DNA of 64,000 nt from Formicarius rufipectus (taxonomy: Eukaryota; Chordata; Aves; Passeriformes; Formicariidae): the NCBI GenBank assembly GCA_013399695.1, contig VXAU01003156.1, positions 1,934,219 to 1,998,218 on the forward strand. Reading direction: 5' to 3'. The notes under the pieces are model-generated. The model saw only the letters and a list, made by a program, of their open reading frames with translations, made no database searches and was not told where the DNA came from. The translations under genes were made by a program, and so were the position numbers. Below are positions 1 through 13,000 of this stretch, one piece after another; within the stretch, counting starts at the first letter, position 1, and the number at the start of each line of letters is the position of its first letter.

Positions 1-2057
1 GCTCATTTTTTCAAATGGGATGCTGTTTGCCTGAAGGTGTTGAAAATTGTGCATTATGTACAGACTCCAACACAAGAAACAAATGTTTGCATCTGTCCCT
101 ACTGGGCAACTAACTCTGAAGGAAGATTTTTTTCTTTTTATTCAGTCAAGTAGAGAATCTTTTGTGGAGAACCATCTCAGGTAACTACATTTGCTCTCTG
201 CCACCACTTCAGAAGAGGTGAACATTTGGTTCCTATTTCAACCTATTGTGCTACAGATGAGTTTTCCAGTCTCTTCCTTTCTTCAAAATATATTTTTGCT
301 GAATTAGAATTAAAGAAAGCAGGCTAAGAGAAGGTATTTAAGTCACAATTGTAAGTCTCCAATTCAATCCTAGCTGGGCAGCAGCTGATTTAGCACATTC
401 CCAGCGTATCAGTGGTCACATCATTCAAGAGCCCTGTGCTTACTTTCTTGTTCTGGAAAAGTCTGTGCTGCAGTCGAGGGTCTGGTTTTATTCCCAATCC
501 TTCTCCCAGCCAGTAGAACCCAATGTAGTTTCAAAGGGTGATGTACTGAGGCAGATCTTTCTAGGGAAAAGAGGCTTTGGAATTTACAACTGGTCTTGGT
601 GAGAATGTTTTAACCAAGATATTCAATCTCAAGGATGTAACCCCTCAAAGAGGACTTAATATTTTAAGGTCCTCTGCTTTGAAAGCAGTACTATTAATAA
701 AGCTTCCAGTGTTGGTGTCCACTGTAAAGAGGTTTGCTAGTAATTTGGGATCAGTCAGAAAACTTGAGAACAAGCCCAAAGACATCCTCAACTAAACCTG
801 GGTGAGGTTCTCACATGAAATGGATGTATGGACTTTTAGGGACACTTCAGATCATATCTGCCTTTGCATCTGTGGTGCTGTGGGTGATGTAGGTTGGATC
901 CTGAGATGGTGTCACTGATCCTGCTGTAGAGGATGGGCTTAGGTCACAAAAGATGACCACTTACATTCCTCTGTCCTAGGCTTATAGGAAGAAAAGTATA
1001 TTAACTTAAGGCCCAGAAATAGTAATGATGGCACTTGCCCTTGTAAGGGGAGCTATTTTAGATTATTTTTGAAAAGTTCGGTTTGTCATTTTTTCCAGGT
1101 TGTGCACAGCCTGCCTTTTGTTAGGGAACTGTGGCTCTTCCCACTTTTTAATAGGGAAGTGTCTGGCCCTGTAGGTTGCAAACTACTGACAATTAAATTG
1201 GGTTTTAAAATATCTGTCCTACATGCATATTTTCAGCTTGATTAAATATTTCAACTTAAAATAGCAATACTCTCAGTAACTGCTTGAGAGGGCTACTCCC
1301 TGTGTCAGGCTGGATTCCAGCTGGTGAAGCTGGCCCTGAAATGTCAGAGTGATGCCAAATGGGAAAGTGAAACTTCTGACTTTTGGAAAATGCACTGAGC
1401 TGGTTTTTATAAAACAAAGTGATATTCTTTGAAACACAATAAAAACTTTCTGGAAGACAGGAGCACATTGTAGGACTTCCAGTTATAAGCCTGGGAAAGT
1501 TCTTGTGATTTTTGTAGCCCTTATTTTCATGTCCTTGGCCGAGGAATATGAAATTCTTCTTGGGGAAGAATAGCTAAGTATGTAATACTGGAGAAACAGA
1601 GTGCCAGCTTGTTCCTGAAGATAGCTCAACCCCATCAAAGAAATAATTTAATAATAATGGTTGAGCAGATTAAGGGGAAAAAAACGTAGAGAGAGGAAAA
1701 CAAACCAGCAAGAAAACTCTGACTCTACTGTTTAAAGTCTGGTTACATTTTATAAGGAAGGTGACACCTCTACAGTACAAACAGAGCAAAGTCATTCTAA
1801 GTGTCTGTTATGTAGTTGAGAAATATTGTCACCTGGAAATTTAAAATGCTGTTGTCTGTGTCTTCTCTACTTTGCAGTTGTGTACTGTACCTGCTAGTGA
1901 AGCAGCAGTACCCCATCTGCAGAGTTCCATCCAGCCTTAGTGATTGAGCTGCAAGGTTTATTACTGCTCTGGAGGCTTAATCCTCAAAAGCAGGAAGCAA
2001 AGTAACTTTTGCACCAGGTTGGGCAGGAGGCCCATACAGGTACCATCCATAATCGTC
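1..2057. other. Intergenic, no gene recognised
   Basis: AT-rich unique sequence. Open frames are at most about 70 codons and resemble nothing I know. No repeat or RNA gene is recognised. Confidence 0.6.
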
Positions 2058-2345
2058 TTCTGTCTTCTGCAATTTATTGTGTTAATACTGCTTAGAAAGA
2101 TTTGCTTTTCTTTTATGATTCAAGCAGAAGGGGCACCTCTGTGTTCTGTCCCAGTGCCTCAATGCGTATCTAATGTAGGCACTTCTCAAATAACAGGGTC
2201 AGAAAAGGCATTTGTTTGGCTGCTGAAGTCTGATGGAGTCTGTCTGGTGCTTTTTGCTGAGAGCAAAGCTGTCAGCAGCTCTTCTACAACCTGACAGAGT
2301 GGCCTGAGTCACTGGTTTTCTTGGCTCCTGTCAGAGAACGTGAGA
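2058..2345 (+). repeat. Direct duplication, copy 1
   Basis: This block of about 288 bases matches 4021-4325 in the same orientation. A central 148-base core (2117-2264) is identical to 4084-4231. The flanks of the core differ by about ten substitutions and a few indels. No transposon end or target-site duplication is apparent. A 116-residue open frame covers the block but has no resemblance that I recognise. Confidence 0.9.
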
Positions 2346-4020
2346 AAAGCTGAAGCTCCAGAGGACAGACAGGCAGGGAGAACCAACTAGGGTTGGTTGT
2401 AGGAGCAGGGGACAATAGTTTTGGGCAGGCCACGGTGTTGCTGGAAAACTGTGTGCCTTTAAATTGTCTGTGTCAGACTGGAGGAGTGCTCTGAGGACTG
2501 AATATCTGCAGCCCATGCTTTGAATGACAACTCCTGCAGGTTTCACACCTCTTCAATGAAGGTGGCTCCTCCTTGCTTGGCCCTATATTGTCAATCGTAT
2601 GAGAAATGCCAGAGTGAACTTTGAAGGTACATAGTTAATAGAAAAAAGGATTATTGGAGTCCACAAAGGCCTCTCTAACATATAGTGTAAAAACACAGTA
2701 AATATCACAAGTTGCCCTTATTAAATGTTTTAAAAAAAGTTTCAAAGCTTAAGTGCTTTGAGTGGCCTGCTCAGTTCTCTTGCAACTGATTAACAATATT
2801 GAATTTCAGTAAATTTATTATTGTTGGCAAACAGGTAGAATTTGGGGTCAAACATAGACTAAAATCCCAGCTACAGGGGAAAAAAATAATGTTTTTAAAA
2901 TACTGTTTTCCCCTTGTACTTCTTCTGCAACTGTGTACAGGTGTTCCTTATGTCCTAACCAAACCAACCCCGCTTCCCTTGACTTCAGGGAATACCCACA
3001 CTCGTGGAGGGCTGAGGCTTGGTGGAAAAGTAAAGCTGCTCCCCTGATCACTGTTTGTGTGTCAACACTGCAGGAGGAACTCAGTTCAGCAAGTGTTCAA
3101 ATGGGTTACAGTGTGCTAACTGCAACACATTTAAAAAAAAAAAAAAATTAAAAAATGCCTGATTTTCTTATCTGTAAATCCCAGAATATAATAAAAAGTG
3201 AATTAAAATTAAAAAATCTCCATGAAAATCAGGCAGATGGGAGAGGGAGGATTATACCAAACTGTCAGTCGTGGGGCACTGAAAGAGGGCTGGTACCAGC
3301 AGTAATATTTACTAGCTAATCCTCAACTCCAGATTCTCTTAAAAACCATGAAGAGTGGTTTATTACAATACAGAAATGTATATGTTGCTGTAAACTGAGC
3401 ATACTGATAAGCAAAACCTATCTGGAAGCAACAAATTAAACTTTAGTCCAACTTTCTTGTGGATTATTAACTTTCTTGGTATTGGGGCTTGTTAAAAATG
3501 GGAAAATGTTCTTCAAGAAACTGTGGTGGACAGGAATGGTGAAGAGGAGGAGTTATGTAGGAGCGGGGCACTGGAATTCTTCTTCCCAAAGCCTCAGGTG
3601 GCACAGAGGAGTAACAACAAGTTATAAGTAATCAAAGGGGTCTTGAACTGCTGGATTCCCTGTGTTCCAATGCCTGCTTGACTGTCTGTTTTCATCTTGG
3701 GGTCAATGCAAAATAATATCCTATAAAAATGTTATGGCAATATGTATGTGAGGTTAGTTAAGCACTGGGGTGGTTTTATAGGTTCTCTTTTTCCTGACCT
3801 AGAACCTAGATATTTAAAAATGAAGGCAGTTTCTTAAGTACTGATATGGTCCCCTACATATGCATTCCTTGTAGGACAAAACAGTTGTTAAATCTATCAC
3901 TTTTCTAAGCAAGGCAGGAAAACACCTCTCAGAAGGACAGCTTTATTCATAATAAGTGATGCTCCAAAATGGACAGAGTATTTTAATTTGATCCTCTCTT
4001 CTATGAATGAAATCATCATT
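2346..4020. other. Spacer between the two duplication copies
   Basis: Unique AT-rich DNA with short A runs near 3,130-3,160. I find no retroviral internal sequence, which argues against reading the duplicated blocks as LTRs. Confidence 0.55.
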
Positions 4021-4325
4021 TTCTGTCTTCTTCAATTTACTGTGTTAATACTGCTTAGAAAGATCTGCTTTTCTTTCAATTTAGATTCAAGCAGAAGGGG
4101 CACCTCTGTGTTCTGTCCCAGTGCCTCAATGCGTATCTAATGTAGGCACTTCTCAAATAACAGGGTCAGAAAAGGCATTTGTTTGGCTGCTGAAGTCTGA
4201 TGGAGTCTGTCTGGTGCTTTTTGCTGAGAGCTCCTCTTGCAGCAAAGCTGTCAGCAGCTTCTTCTACAACCTGAGAGAGCGGCCTGAGTCACTGTTTTTC
4301 TTGGTTCCTGCCAGAGAACCTGAGA
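4021..4325 (+). repeat. Direct duplication, copy 2
   Basis: This is the partner of 2058-2345. Relative to copy 1 it has a 12-base insertion (TCCTCTTGCAGC-like, near 4,232), a 4-base expansion near 4,080 and a 1-base indel near 4,260. The 12-base difference keeps frame with an open reading frame in both copies, but the later 1-base indel does not. The sequence is not a gene that I recognise. Confidence 0.9.
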
Positions 4326-6559
4326 AAGGCACACAGTTGAAAATCCAGTTTTTTAAGGGGAGTGTTTCTTGTGTTGGTGGTCGAGAGAAACAAGGCATGC
4401 CACAAAGAGTTACTGCAGCAGAAATTTGGTTTCTTACCAAGAGGGGTGGAAAGAAAAACAGTGTTTCTGGTTAACATTAGACACTGTTCTGATCATAAAT
4501 AGTCCTGATCTTTTCTGCTGCCCCTCTTTTGGCCTGACATCTCTTCTGTGTCAGATCAGTGGAAGTGCCAAACACCAGCAGTGATTTGTGAACAGTGGAA
4601 CGGCTTTTGAAGCCTAAGGACGAATGAAGATACCTGTTTGAGCCTGTTTCCATAATCAGTACCCCCATCAGTGCCATCCTGTGCTGATTCTCTTCATTTT
4701 ATGTGCACATTTCATTTCCTCCTAAGAGAGGTAATGAGAGCAATACAGGTTTTCTCTTAATAATTTCTTCAACTCAGCACTTTGCTCTTGCCCAGGTGCA
4801 GCACTCCAGCACACTTACAACTTTGTGGCACCAAGAACTCCATAGCAGGCAATGCTGGTCATTTGGTAAGCAGCTGTTTGGGGTTCTTTCCCTTCTTCCT
4901 GCCCCTACACAATGGAAAGTGAATTTCATGGAACACCGTTGTCTTACTTGGCCAGATGCTGGTATTTTCTCATGAGTAAAATCAGTATTAGTGAGTGGAG
5001 GAATCCAAGGGCTTCCTCACATTAGCTTGGAGAGCCAGAATTTCCTCTTGTGACTGTTCTAGACCCAGGATTAGGGAGGAGCATGCAGACTGTGTGAATT
5101 TGTCAACTCCTTTGCTATTAATGTTTGGGACAGAGGACAAAGGCCTGGTTGTTTCCATGCTGGGTAACACCACATGCCTTGCTCACAGTGGTTTCTGCGA
5201 GAACTTCTGTTGTGAATGGTACTGGAACTAAGTTTGTTTAAAGCACAGCATCATTTTGAGAACCAGTTTAATAGTACAAAATATGTCTTGGGGCATCTAT
5301 GGATGAATCAGTGGCAGCCAACAATAAAAATCAGCCCTCAGAGGGAAAGTCCCAACTTGTATAACCAATCCAGCCAGTTCTCCATTCCCACAGTCAGTCC
5401 ATGGGCACAAAGGGTGCTGAGACTCCTGTCACAGCAGAGCTTAGATCAAACTTGGCAGGTTAAGGAATCACAAGTCCCACAATGGACCTAGAATGCAAAC
5501 CTCAGAAATGTGCAAAGGGTGGTTCAGGTTTTGGGTGAGGGCTCCTTACACTTTACTCCTGTTTTGACATGAGCAAGACCTTACTGTGACTCAACACCTC
5601 AAGAGAAGGAGCTGTTTTCAACGAGCTTAACCCTTTACAAGAACCATGGTAGTGAAAAAACCCACTGCAGTACTTGAAGTTCTACCAATATTTCATCTGA
5701 ATTATGGTGAGATCCCAAAGCAGGGAAGGTCTGTGTGCTGGTGATATAATTAAGAAGAATATTTTAAATGGGTGGAATTTGTTAACAGGGCCCAACATGT
5801 CAAACTTAAAATCCATTAGTAGCATTCACATTATCTTTGTATTTCTACCAAATGGCAGATAGAATTCCATTTAGCAGCTTTTATGTCACTTCTATTTTAT
5901 TTCATAAAAACTGGAGTGCTGTCATTGTTCATAAACAAGGCTGGAAAAATCACAGTAAGCTGCTGAATGCCATCAAATACTTGGCTCAAATTCGTTTTGG
6001 AGATTAAACAGCTCCAATGCAAATGCCAGCACTGACTAAAAATCTGCATTTTTTTTTTTTTTTTTTTGCTGAAAAGGTGAAGTGGGTTCATCTAAAATGG
6101 TATTCAACTTCTTTACACTTAATTTCTAACACCATTACAGCCTCTGGTCCATACATACCTACAAACAAATAAACCTGTGCCATTCAGTTTTGCTCTGAGG
6201 AGGGCTGATAGGAAAATCATGTTAGTTTAGAAAATTTTCCTGTTTTCTTTTCCTCTTGTGGCTGCTTTGTACCACTGTTTCCATAAAGTAGGGGAAATTG
6301 TTAGTGCTTGCAGCTGTTGCACTGAGGAAATTTAAGACTACTAAGAAAGAGTAAATTTGGGTGCATTCCTAGACCTGTCTGCTGGAGACGGTGTGCCAGA
6401 GGATTCTGTAGCTGAATTTCAGTAGAAGCGGGGGCTCTCCAGGATGGTCTCTCTTAGAAGCTGCCCAGAAGCTTCCCCTGTCCTGTGGAGCCAAGGACAG
6501 CCAGGGCCAGGAGGGACCTCCTGCTGGTGGACACAGTGGAGCCAATTAAGAATCACAGT
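4326..6559. other. Intergenic, no gene recognised
   Basis: Unique sequence with only a poly(T) run at 6,049. No open frame has recognisable similarity. Confidence 0.6.
6049..6067. repeat. Poly(T) run of 19
   Basis: Nineteen consecutive T occur between CTGCA and GCTG. No target-site duplication or retroposed gene body is recognisable beside it. Confidence 0.95.
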
Positions 6560-7041
6560 CACAGCTCTGGGATAACATATTTAAGAATCAGGAGTGTGGG
6601 GCAGTTGGAGATTCCAACCATGAGATAACAATGCAGAGAGAGAGAGACCAAGGTCAGAGCAGGAGGGGAAGGAGGGCCCTTATGCTGGAGCAGGGGGGGA
6701 AGGACTAAAAGCTGGGCCCCCCCCTGCAGCCCCTGGGGTGACCCACACAGTGCAAGAGCAATGGCAGAACCAACAATGCAAACCCCCATTCCCTGCTCCC
6801 TGGAACTGCTGGAAAGAGAGAGGAGTGGGAGGAGAAAGGTATTCTTAAGACTGATTTATTTCTTACTTTTTAGTTTTCAGTTCTTCTCTTGTTAATAATA
6901 AATCTAAGTATTTAGCCACTCTGAGTTTGTTCTGCCATTATCTCTCAGCTGGTTTTTTGCCTTTTCTCCTTTTCCTTTCCCTTTGGGAAAGGGGGGGCCT
7001 GGAGGTTTGGGTGGACACCAGGTGAAAACTGCCACACCACG
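6560..7041 (+). mobile_element. Probable retroviral LTR remnant
   Basis: The right part has a T-rich stretch with an AATAAA-like signal near 6,897, a pyrimidine-rich segment, GGGAAAGGGGGGGCCTGGAG, and an end resembling the 'AAACCACGACA' termini of avian endogenous retroviral LTRs (here ACTGCCACACCACG). I place the right edge at about 7,041. The left edge is uncertain because I find no clean TG start or target-site duplication. No gag, pol or env sequence is seen next to it, so a solo or truncated LTR is the simplest reading. Orientation rests on the poly(A)-signal-like motif. Confidence 0.4.
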
Positions 7042-10000
7042 TGATGTGAGCATGTTGTGTCGTGTTGGGCTTCTTTGATCGCTTTAGTCCAAACCACTGT
7101 GAGGAGTTTTGCATTCTGAGTGCATTTTGGGGATGGGTGACAAGTGGCAGATCCTAAAAAGGAATGTTAAGTGGTCCCCAAATGAAAAGCCACTGTGGTG
7201 GTCACAGAATGGTTTGGTGTCTCAGGTTGCCTGCTCTGCCTGGGAAGGTGGTCTGTGCTACCAGAGCTCAGGGACAGAGCAAGGCAGGCAGCCCCTACCA
7301 CCTTCCTGGCTGGTGGCATCCACCTCCCCAGCTCTAGGAGGGTTGGATTGCAAATCTCATCCTGCAGCTGGGCTTTTCTCTGCTTGCAGACTCCTGTTCT
7401 TACAAGACAATATGCCAAGAGGGGTCATTATTTCCTCTCCATCACAAGTTCACATCTGCAGGGAACAGCCTCTGTATCACACGAGCAACCAGAAAGCTGG
7501 TGTTGGATGAACATTACCTTCTCCCTCCCTCTTAGAACAAATCCTAAAATATTTAATCATTATATCAGAATACTCTGATTTGGGGAATGGTGGTGTTAAA
7601 CGGTTTTGTCCCTTATTTGACTTTGGGATCACAAATCTACTGTCTTCATTGGATGCTTTGGAGGTTTTGTATTTATCTTGTTTGTTTCCCTTCGGTAGCC
7701 CTTCTGTACCTCCATTTGGGATGGTGTTTCAGTGCTGCTTTGCTGTCAAATGCCATGTCAAACAAGCAGCAGAAGCATTTTGGTGTGGAGTGAGCAGTTT
7801 AGGTATTTAGGAATAAAGCCTTTCTGAAATGAGGTACTATGACAGTGAATGAGTTCAGAACCATTGAGTAAGTAGTGATCTCCAGGGTGCTGAGACTTGA
7901 GTTTCCTGTAAATACCTTCATCACACTTTGCTTCATCAATACACTGCAGTTTGAATTCTGGGGCTGGACAAATCATGATTCAGGAATAATATTTTCTTGC
8001 AGAAGAACTTCAGGAGATTCTCTTTTTACTCCTTTTTATTATGGGATAAAAAACACTGACATTTGAGATCAAGAGACTGCTGTGGTTATGCCTCAGAACC
8101 TGAGGGATTGTTGGTGGGATAGGGGTGGGGTGAAAGATGTCACATCCCATTTGATTTTGTGGTGACCAGCAGTGAAATCTAACTCTTACATTCTGGAACA
8201 CAGTGGAAGCTTGAAAATGTGAAGGTGATTTTATTTCACCTGTACTTAATGGGTCACCTTTAACTATGAATATGGAAACTGGGACTAAATTGGTTGATTA
8301 ATTACATCTTGCCAAAATGTGCAGGTCCTTCTTGTCTCAGATGCTTCAAATAAGTTCTGGTGTCACTAAATGGTATTACCATGGTATAAGGCTTGCTTGG
8401 GTAGAAATAACATGCTGTGGAGGATTTCTCTTCTCAGGTTTAATCAGGCTTTTCTAAGTTGTTTTAATTACAATATTGGGGGGAATAATTGCTCTCTCTG
8501 TGCACACTGCCCTCTGAGTGACTTGGCATGTGACTCCAGTGCTTGCCTGGGCTGTCCTGCCAACACTGCAGGCAAGGCTGAAGAGACCAAGCAAATAAAA
8601 ATAGCAGGGATGAATAAGCTTCTCCAAAGAATGGGGAAGTTGAATATTGAAGGTAAATGTTCAGGAGTTACTTCATGTAGTGCCATTAACATACCTGCTT
8701 GGGGGTGGGGAGGGGAAGAAGGCTCTGTGATAAGCCACAGGCAGTATTGGAACATCACTGGTGCCTTTAATTATATCCTGTTAACCATCAAGCCGGTTGC
8801 ATCTCTGATCCTGCAAAGTGCCTTCAGCGTTCCCAAAACAGCTTTGAAGATTTCTCCCTGGCCAATAATCCATCAATTTAATTAGTACACAAGATAGCTG
8901 ACGAGATGAGCAAATACTTTCCCAAATTACTGATGTGCCAGTTTTGCAGCAATAAAATCCTCACAATCATCCTCCTCCCCACTATTTACTGTAAATCAGA
9001 AAATATGAAGTTCTCAATCTAAAAGAAGAGGGAAAAGCAAACAAAACTAATAAGCTGTTTTGCTACGAGACTCTTCCAGGACATGAAATTTAGAACTTGA
9101 TGGAAAGTTGATCTTGATAATATATGACCAGTTTATTGCCTGAATATCTTCAGAAATTCTGGCCTCAGCTTTCAGTGGTCTGTGCATTTTTCATGTCTTG
9201 CATTTGCATCAACCATATTTCATTTTCCTTTCCTTGGAACATCATCTTGCATATGCATACAACTGATTGCAACTCAGTAGTCTGGCTTTCAGCACCACTC
9301 TTGCCAGCCAACTGCACCGTAATTAAATCATTTTGCAAACTGTACACATAATGCTTTTGCCTTTGGTAAAATTTCAACATCTTTCATGCCTAGAGGAGAG
9401 TTCAGCAGCAACATCTGAAGTATGTAAATAAAGCAAGATGGCAAAGTACAATTCAACAGCAGACATGATTCTCCAGGTATTTGGGCTGCCTTTTTAGAAA
9501 AAGCTCTGGGCAATAAACTTTGGGCATGATGGACACCTCATTTTCATGTTAAAATTGCTTTTCTCACTTTCTACCTTGAATTTTATGCAGGTTGTGTCTC
9601 AGAATTTATCTCTACTGTGGAACATTGCAGAATTTGGCACTCCCCCAGTGATGAGCTGAAGAGCAGACTAATCACATGGAAGACTGACAGCATCTTCATC
9701 AGAAGTGGTGGGTACATTTTGTGACGCGTGTCAAGGGGGTGTTTGTTGGACAGGCAAATATTTGTATGACGGAATGTCTGCAATGCCCCCTTCTGAACTG
9801 AACGTGAATGAGAGCATTGGAAAGAGCAGGTGAATGTTCCCATGAGGGACACTTACTCTTTGTGAACACTTCTGTATTTTAATCAAGATTATCTAAGGGC
9901 TGCTACTGGTTTAAGTATTTCAATATTTGCTGATGCAAATTAGATGCTGCAACTATGCAGTTCTGTAGAAGAAGCACAGGTAACCCTCTCTTCCATTCTT

Positions 10001-13000
10001 CACTCACATGTCCTTTCTAGCTTTAACCACTTTCATATGTGAAGCTGCTAAATTTTTCTTGTGGGAAATCACTTTCTAAAGGGAAAAGTGATAGCTTAAG
10101 GAATTAATGAAAAAGAGCCTTTTTAAAAGAAACAGGCCATTGTGGTGGCCACGTCCCAGCCTCAGTTCCTACAGAACTGCATTTGAGGGCACTCCCTGCT
10201 GTGTCAGGCCATGCCTTTCTTGAGGCATCACTAGTGCAGGAACTGGTTTTTAGCATCGTTTTTATCTGTTTCTGGAGTAAAAAAAATGAAATATTGTGGG
10301 AATGGATTCAGAATGTCACTAAATATCACTATAAAATAATGTCAAGAACACTCTCAACTACTTCTTGAAACTGTTTCATAAGGTGAACATCCCTTGGCCT
10401 CTGTTTACCTTCAGTCACTGCTCAGTTTCCTAAGAGTTTGCAGAGTTTTTAGCCCCAGAGGTTCCTGTTTCAGGTGCCCGGAAGAGAGAACCTGTTTCTG
10501 CTGCAGATCCCTGAGCCGTAGCAGAGCTTGCAGAGGTGCCTCAGCCTGGGACACAGCCACAGAACCCCACCTACTACTCTGGCCTCTCTCTTGGCCCTCT
10601 GCTCTTTGCCTTTGTCCAACAAAGTGTTTGGAGAGTTGGAAGGTGAAGCCCCCTTGCTGTTTCCTCAGCTGGGATGGTAACTCCACAGAAGTGTCCAAAA
10701 AAATGTTTGTGGCACAGCAGGAAGAGAAGGGAACTGCATACAAAGGTCTTGCTTGCAATTCCAAAGGCAGGAGTCAGACCTGAGGAATTCCCAAGGGCTC
10801 CAGGTAGCTTCCTTGCCTCAATCTGTCAGGAACAAGTGCAGCAGCAACATTAGACCTGTCAAGGAATGACTGGGCAAACAAAGAGATCACTCGGCAGTGT
10901 CAGTGACGAGGTTCGGCATTTGACGGCAGAGCAACAAGAGGAATGAGGATGAGTTGATAATGGAAGTGCCTCAGCAGCACTTGGGGGGCTCCAAAAAGTA
11001 CCCAGGAGTGAGAAGGAGCTGCTGCCAGTGTCTGTCTCACGGTGATGGGAGTTTTAAAACGACAGGCTGGAGGAAATATGTCAGGCTGTGAGCTGCAGAG
11101 TCAAATCCCCTCTAAGTACCAACACCGGGAAATCACCTGGATGGTGCCTGCGAGCCTGAAAATGTTTGAACCAGTTTCTGGAAACAGAAAGAACCAAAGG
11201 CCACCACACGAGCAGCAACATGGACTTTCATGTGCAGCTCATCTCGTGAAGTCCAGGAGCAAATTCTCAAACTTTTAGTATTGGTCTTACATGGCCAACA
11301 ACTCTGTAAATGCAATAAACTTGTTTGAGCATCAGAGAATTTTCTTAAAGTGAAATCAGGTTAAAGATCTGCAGCTCAACCAAACAAATTCTGCAGAAGT
11401 GGTGCTGTCCCTTCAAAATACAAACCTACTCCAGAGACTATTTTTAAAAGAAATTGTGGTAGTATTTTTATGGTTTGAAGAGATCATCATGTATTTAAAC
11501 CCCCCAGATTTAAGAGCTGCTTATACTACAACCTATTAGACAGCAAACTCCACATTGGAGCAGAGACTCAAATCTTTTTTTCTTGCCGTGGAGAAAGCTA
11601 ATTTCCACAAAATTATACTTCCCTACATGTAAGCCATCCCCCAACACCAGCAAGGCTCACATTCCTGTCTGTGAGATCAGAGCTCTCAGAATGAACAAGT
11701 TCCCTACAACCCAGGACTCCATAGGGAAAAGGTGATTTACTGATGGGTTATGAATAATTATTGTCAACATGTTTTTCATTAGTTTGTGAGAAAATCGTTT
11801 CAGACCACAAGGGCCCACCCATATATAAATCTTCCTGGAGACTCAACATTCCTGTAACTTCTTTATTTTGTAACTGCAGACTGGAAGAGGCTCCATGTCA
11901 GCTTGTTAGAGATCTTGGTATTGCTTGCAGTGACAATATCTTAATACCATTTGATTGCAAGTAGTGTCACATTATATGCTGTTACATTTTTGGCGTGGTG
12001 TCTGTCCAGTGCCCTAGATTTAAGTGCCAGGATTCATGACTTTATCTTTAAAGCTACATATGTAATTCTGGAGATTACATTCAGTTATTAGATGAGTCTT
12101 CTGGCAAAGTGCTCCTCCATGCAGACTTAACATCCAAAAGTCCCTGGAAGGTGAGTGACAGAAGGAGCTGATGCTGCTGGAAAATGCACAAGGAAGAGTA
12201 ACCAAAACTAACACTAATATTTGCATTTTATCCTGAGGTCAAGTGAATTTATTGAGCTTCTGAGCAGTTACGTGGTCTTGAATGTGGAGTCTTACAAGGA
12301 ACAGGGCAGATGGGATCTTTCGCGTATTACTTCCACATCTAAAAGAGGTTGGAATTAAGATCAAGACTGATATTGCATTAAGAAGCCCAATTCTGGCACC
12401 TCACCCAGCTGATGCTGTACTGCTGACAATGAGGCTTGGTCAGAAGAATGTTTATGGCTGAGAAGTTCATTTGGTCTATGAATTGTGTAATTTTTACAAG
12501 CAATTACAAAGTAGAATTAGGCTAAGAATCATGTTATCTTATTACCCTTACAAACTGTAAGTTGGCATTAAAAGTTTCAGGGGTTTTGGCTATGGATGAG
12601 AATGTTGACTTCTTGCCCCCAACTGCTGGAACTCTTTTTGCCATAGTTGTTGACTTGTGCTGTTGTCCTCAGAGTCACTGCTGGTATTGGCAACAATTGG
12701 AAAGCCACAAAGTTCAGGATTTGGGGAAGGAATGACTGAGATGACTGGCTTTGCCTTATTCTCATCTAAGGTAATGTCCTGGCACCATGCCTGTCTCCAG
12801 AGTGGAAATGATATGTTGCCTCTTAGTGAGTCAGCTCTGGCCTTTTGGTTTCATCTCTTTTGGAGTGAGTCATGGTGTTTGAATTCCTCCAGTGTGTGTG
12901 TCAGCTGGGCTCTGCTGCCCTTCTGTAAGGACAGAGTGGAAGGCATTCCATGGAAGATGATGATGGTAAGAGTCAGCATGGCTCTGGAGAGAGAAAAAAA

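Noticed and set aside
3129..3160. Poly(A) run as the tail of a processed pseudogene
   Set aside because: The sequence upstream shows no recognisable coding remnant, and no flanking direct repeats were found.
2058..4325. Duplicated blocks near 2 and 4 kb as LTRs of a small retroelement
   Set aside because: The blocks lack TG...CA ends and target-site duplications, and no primer-binding site or retroviral sequence appears between them.
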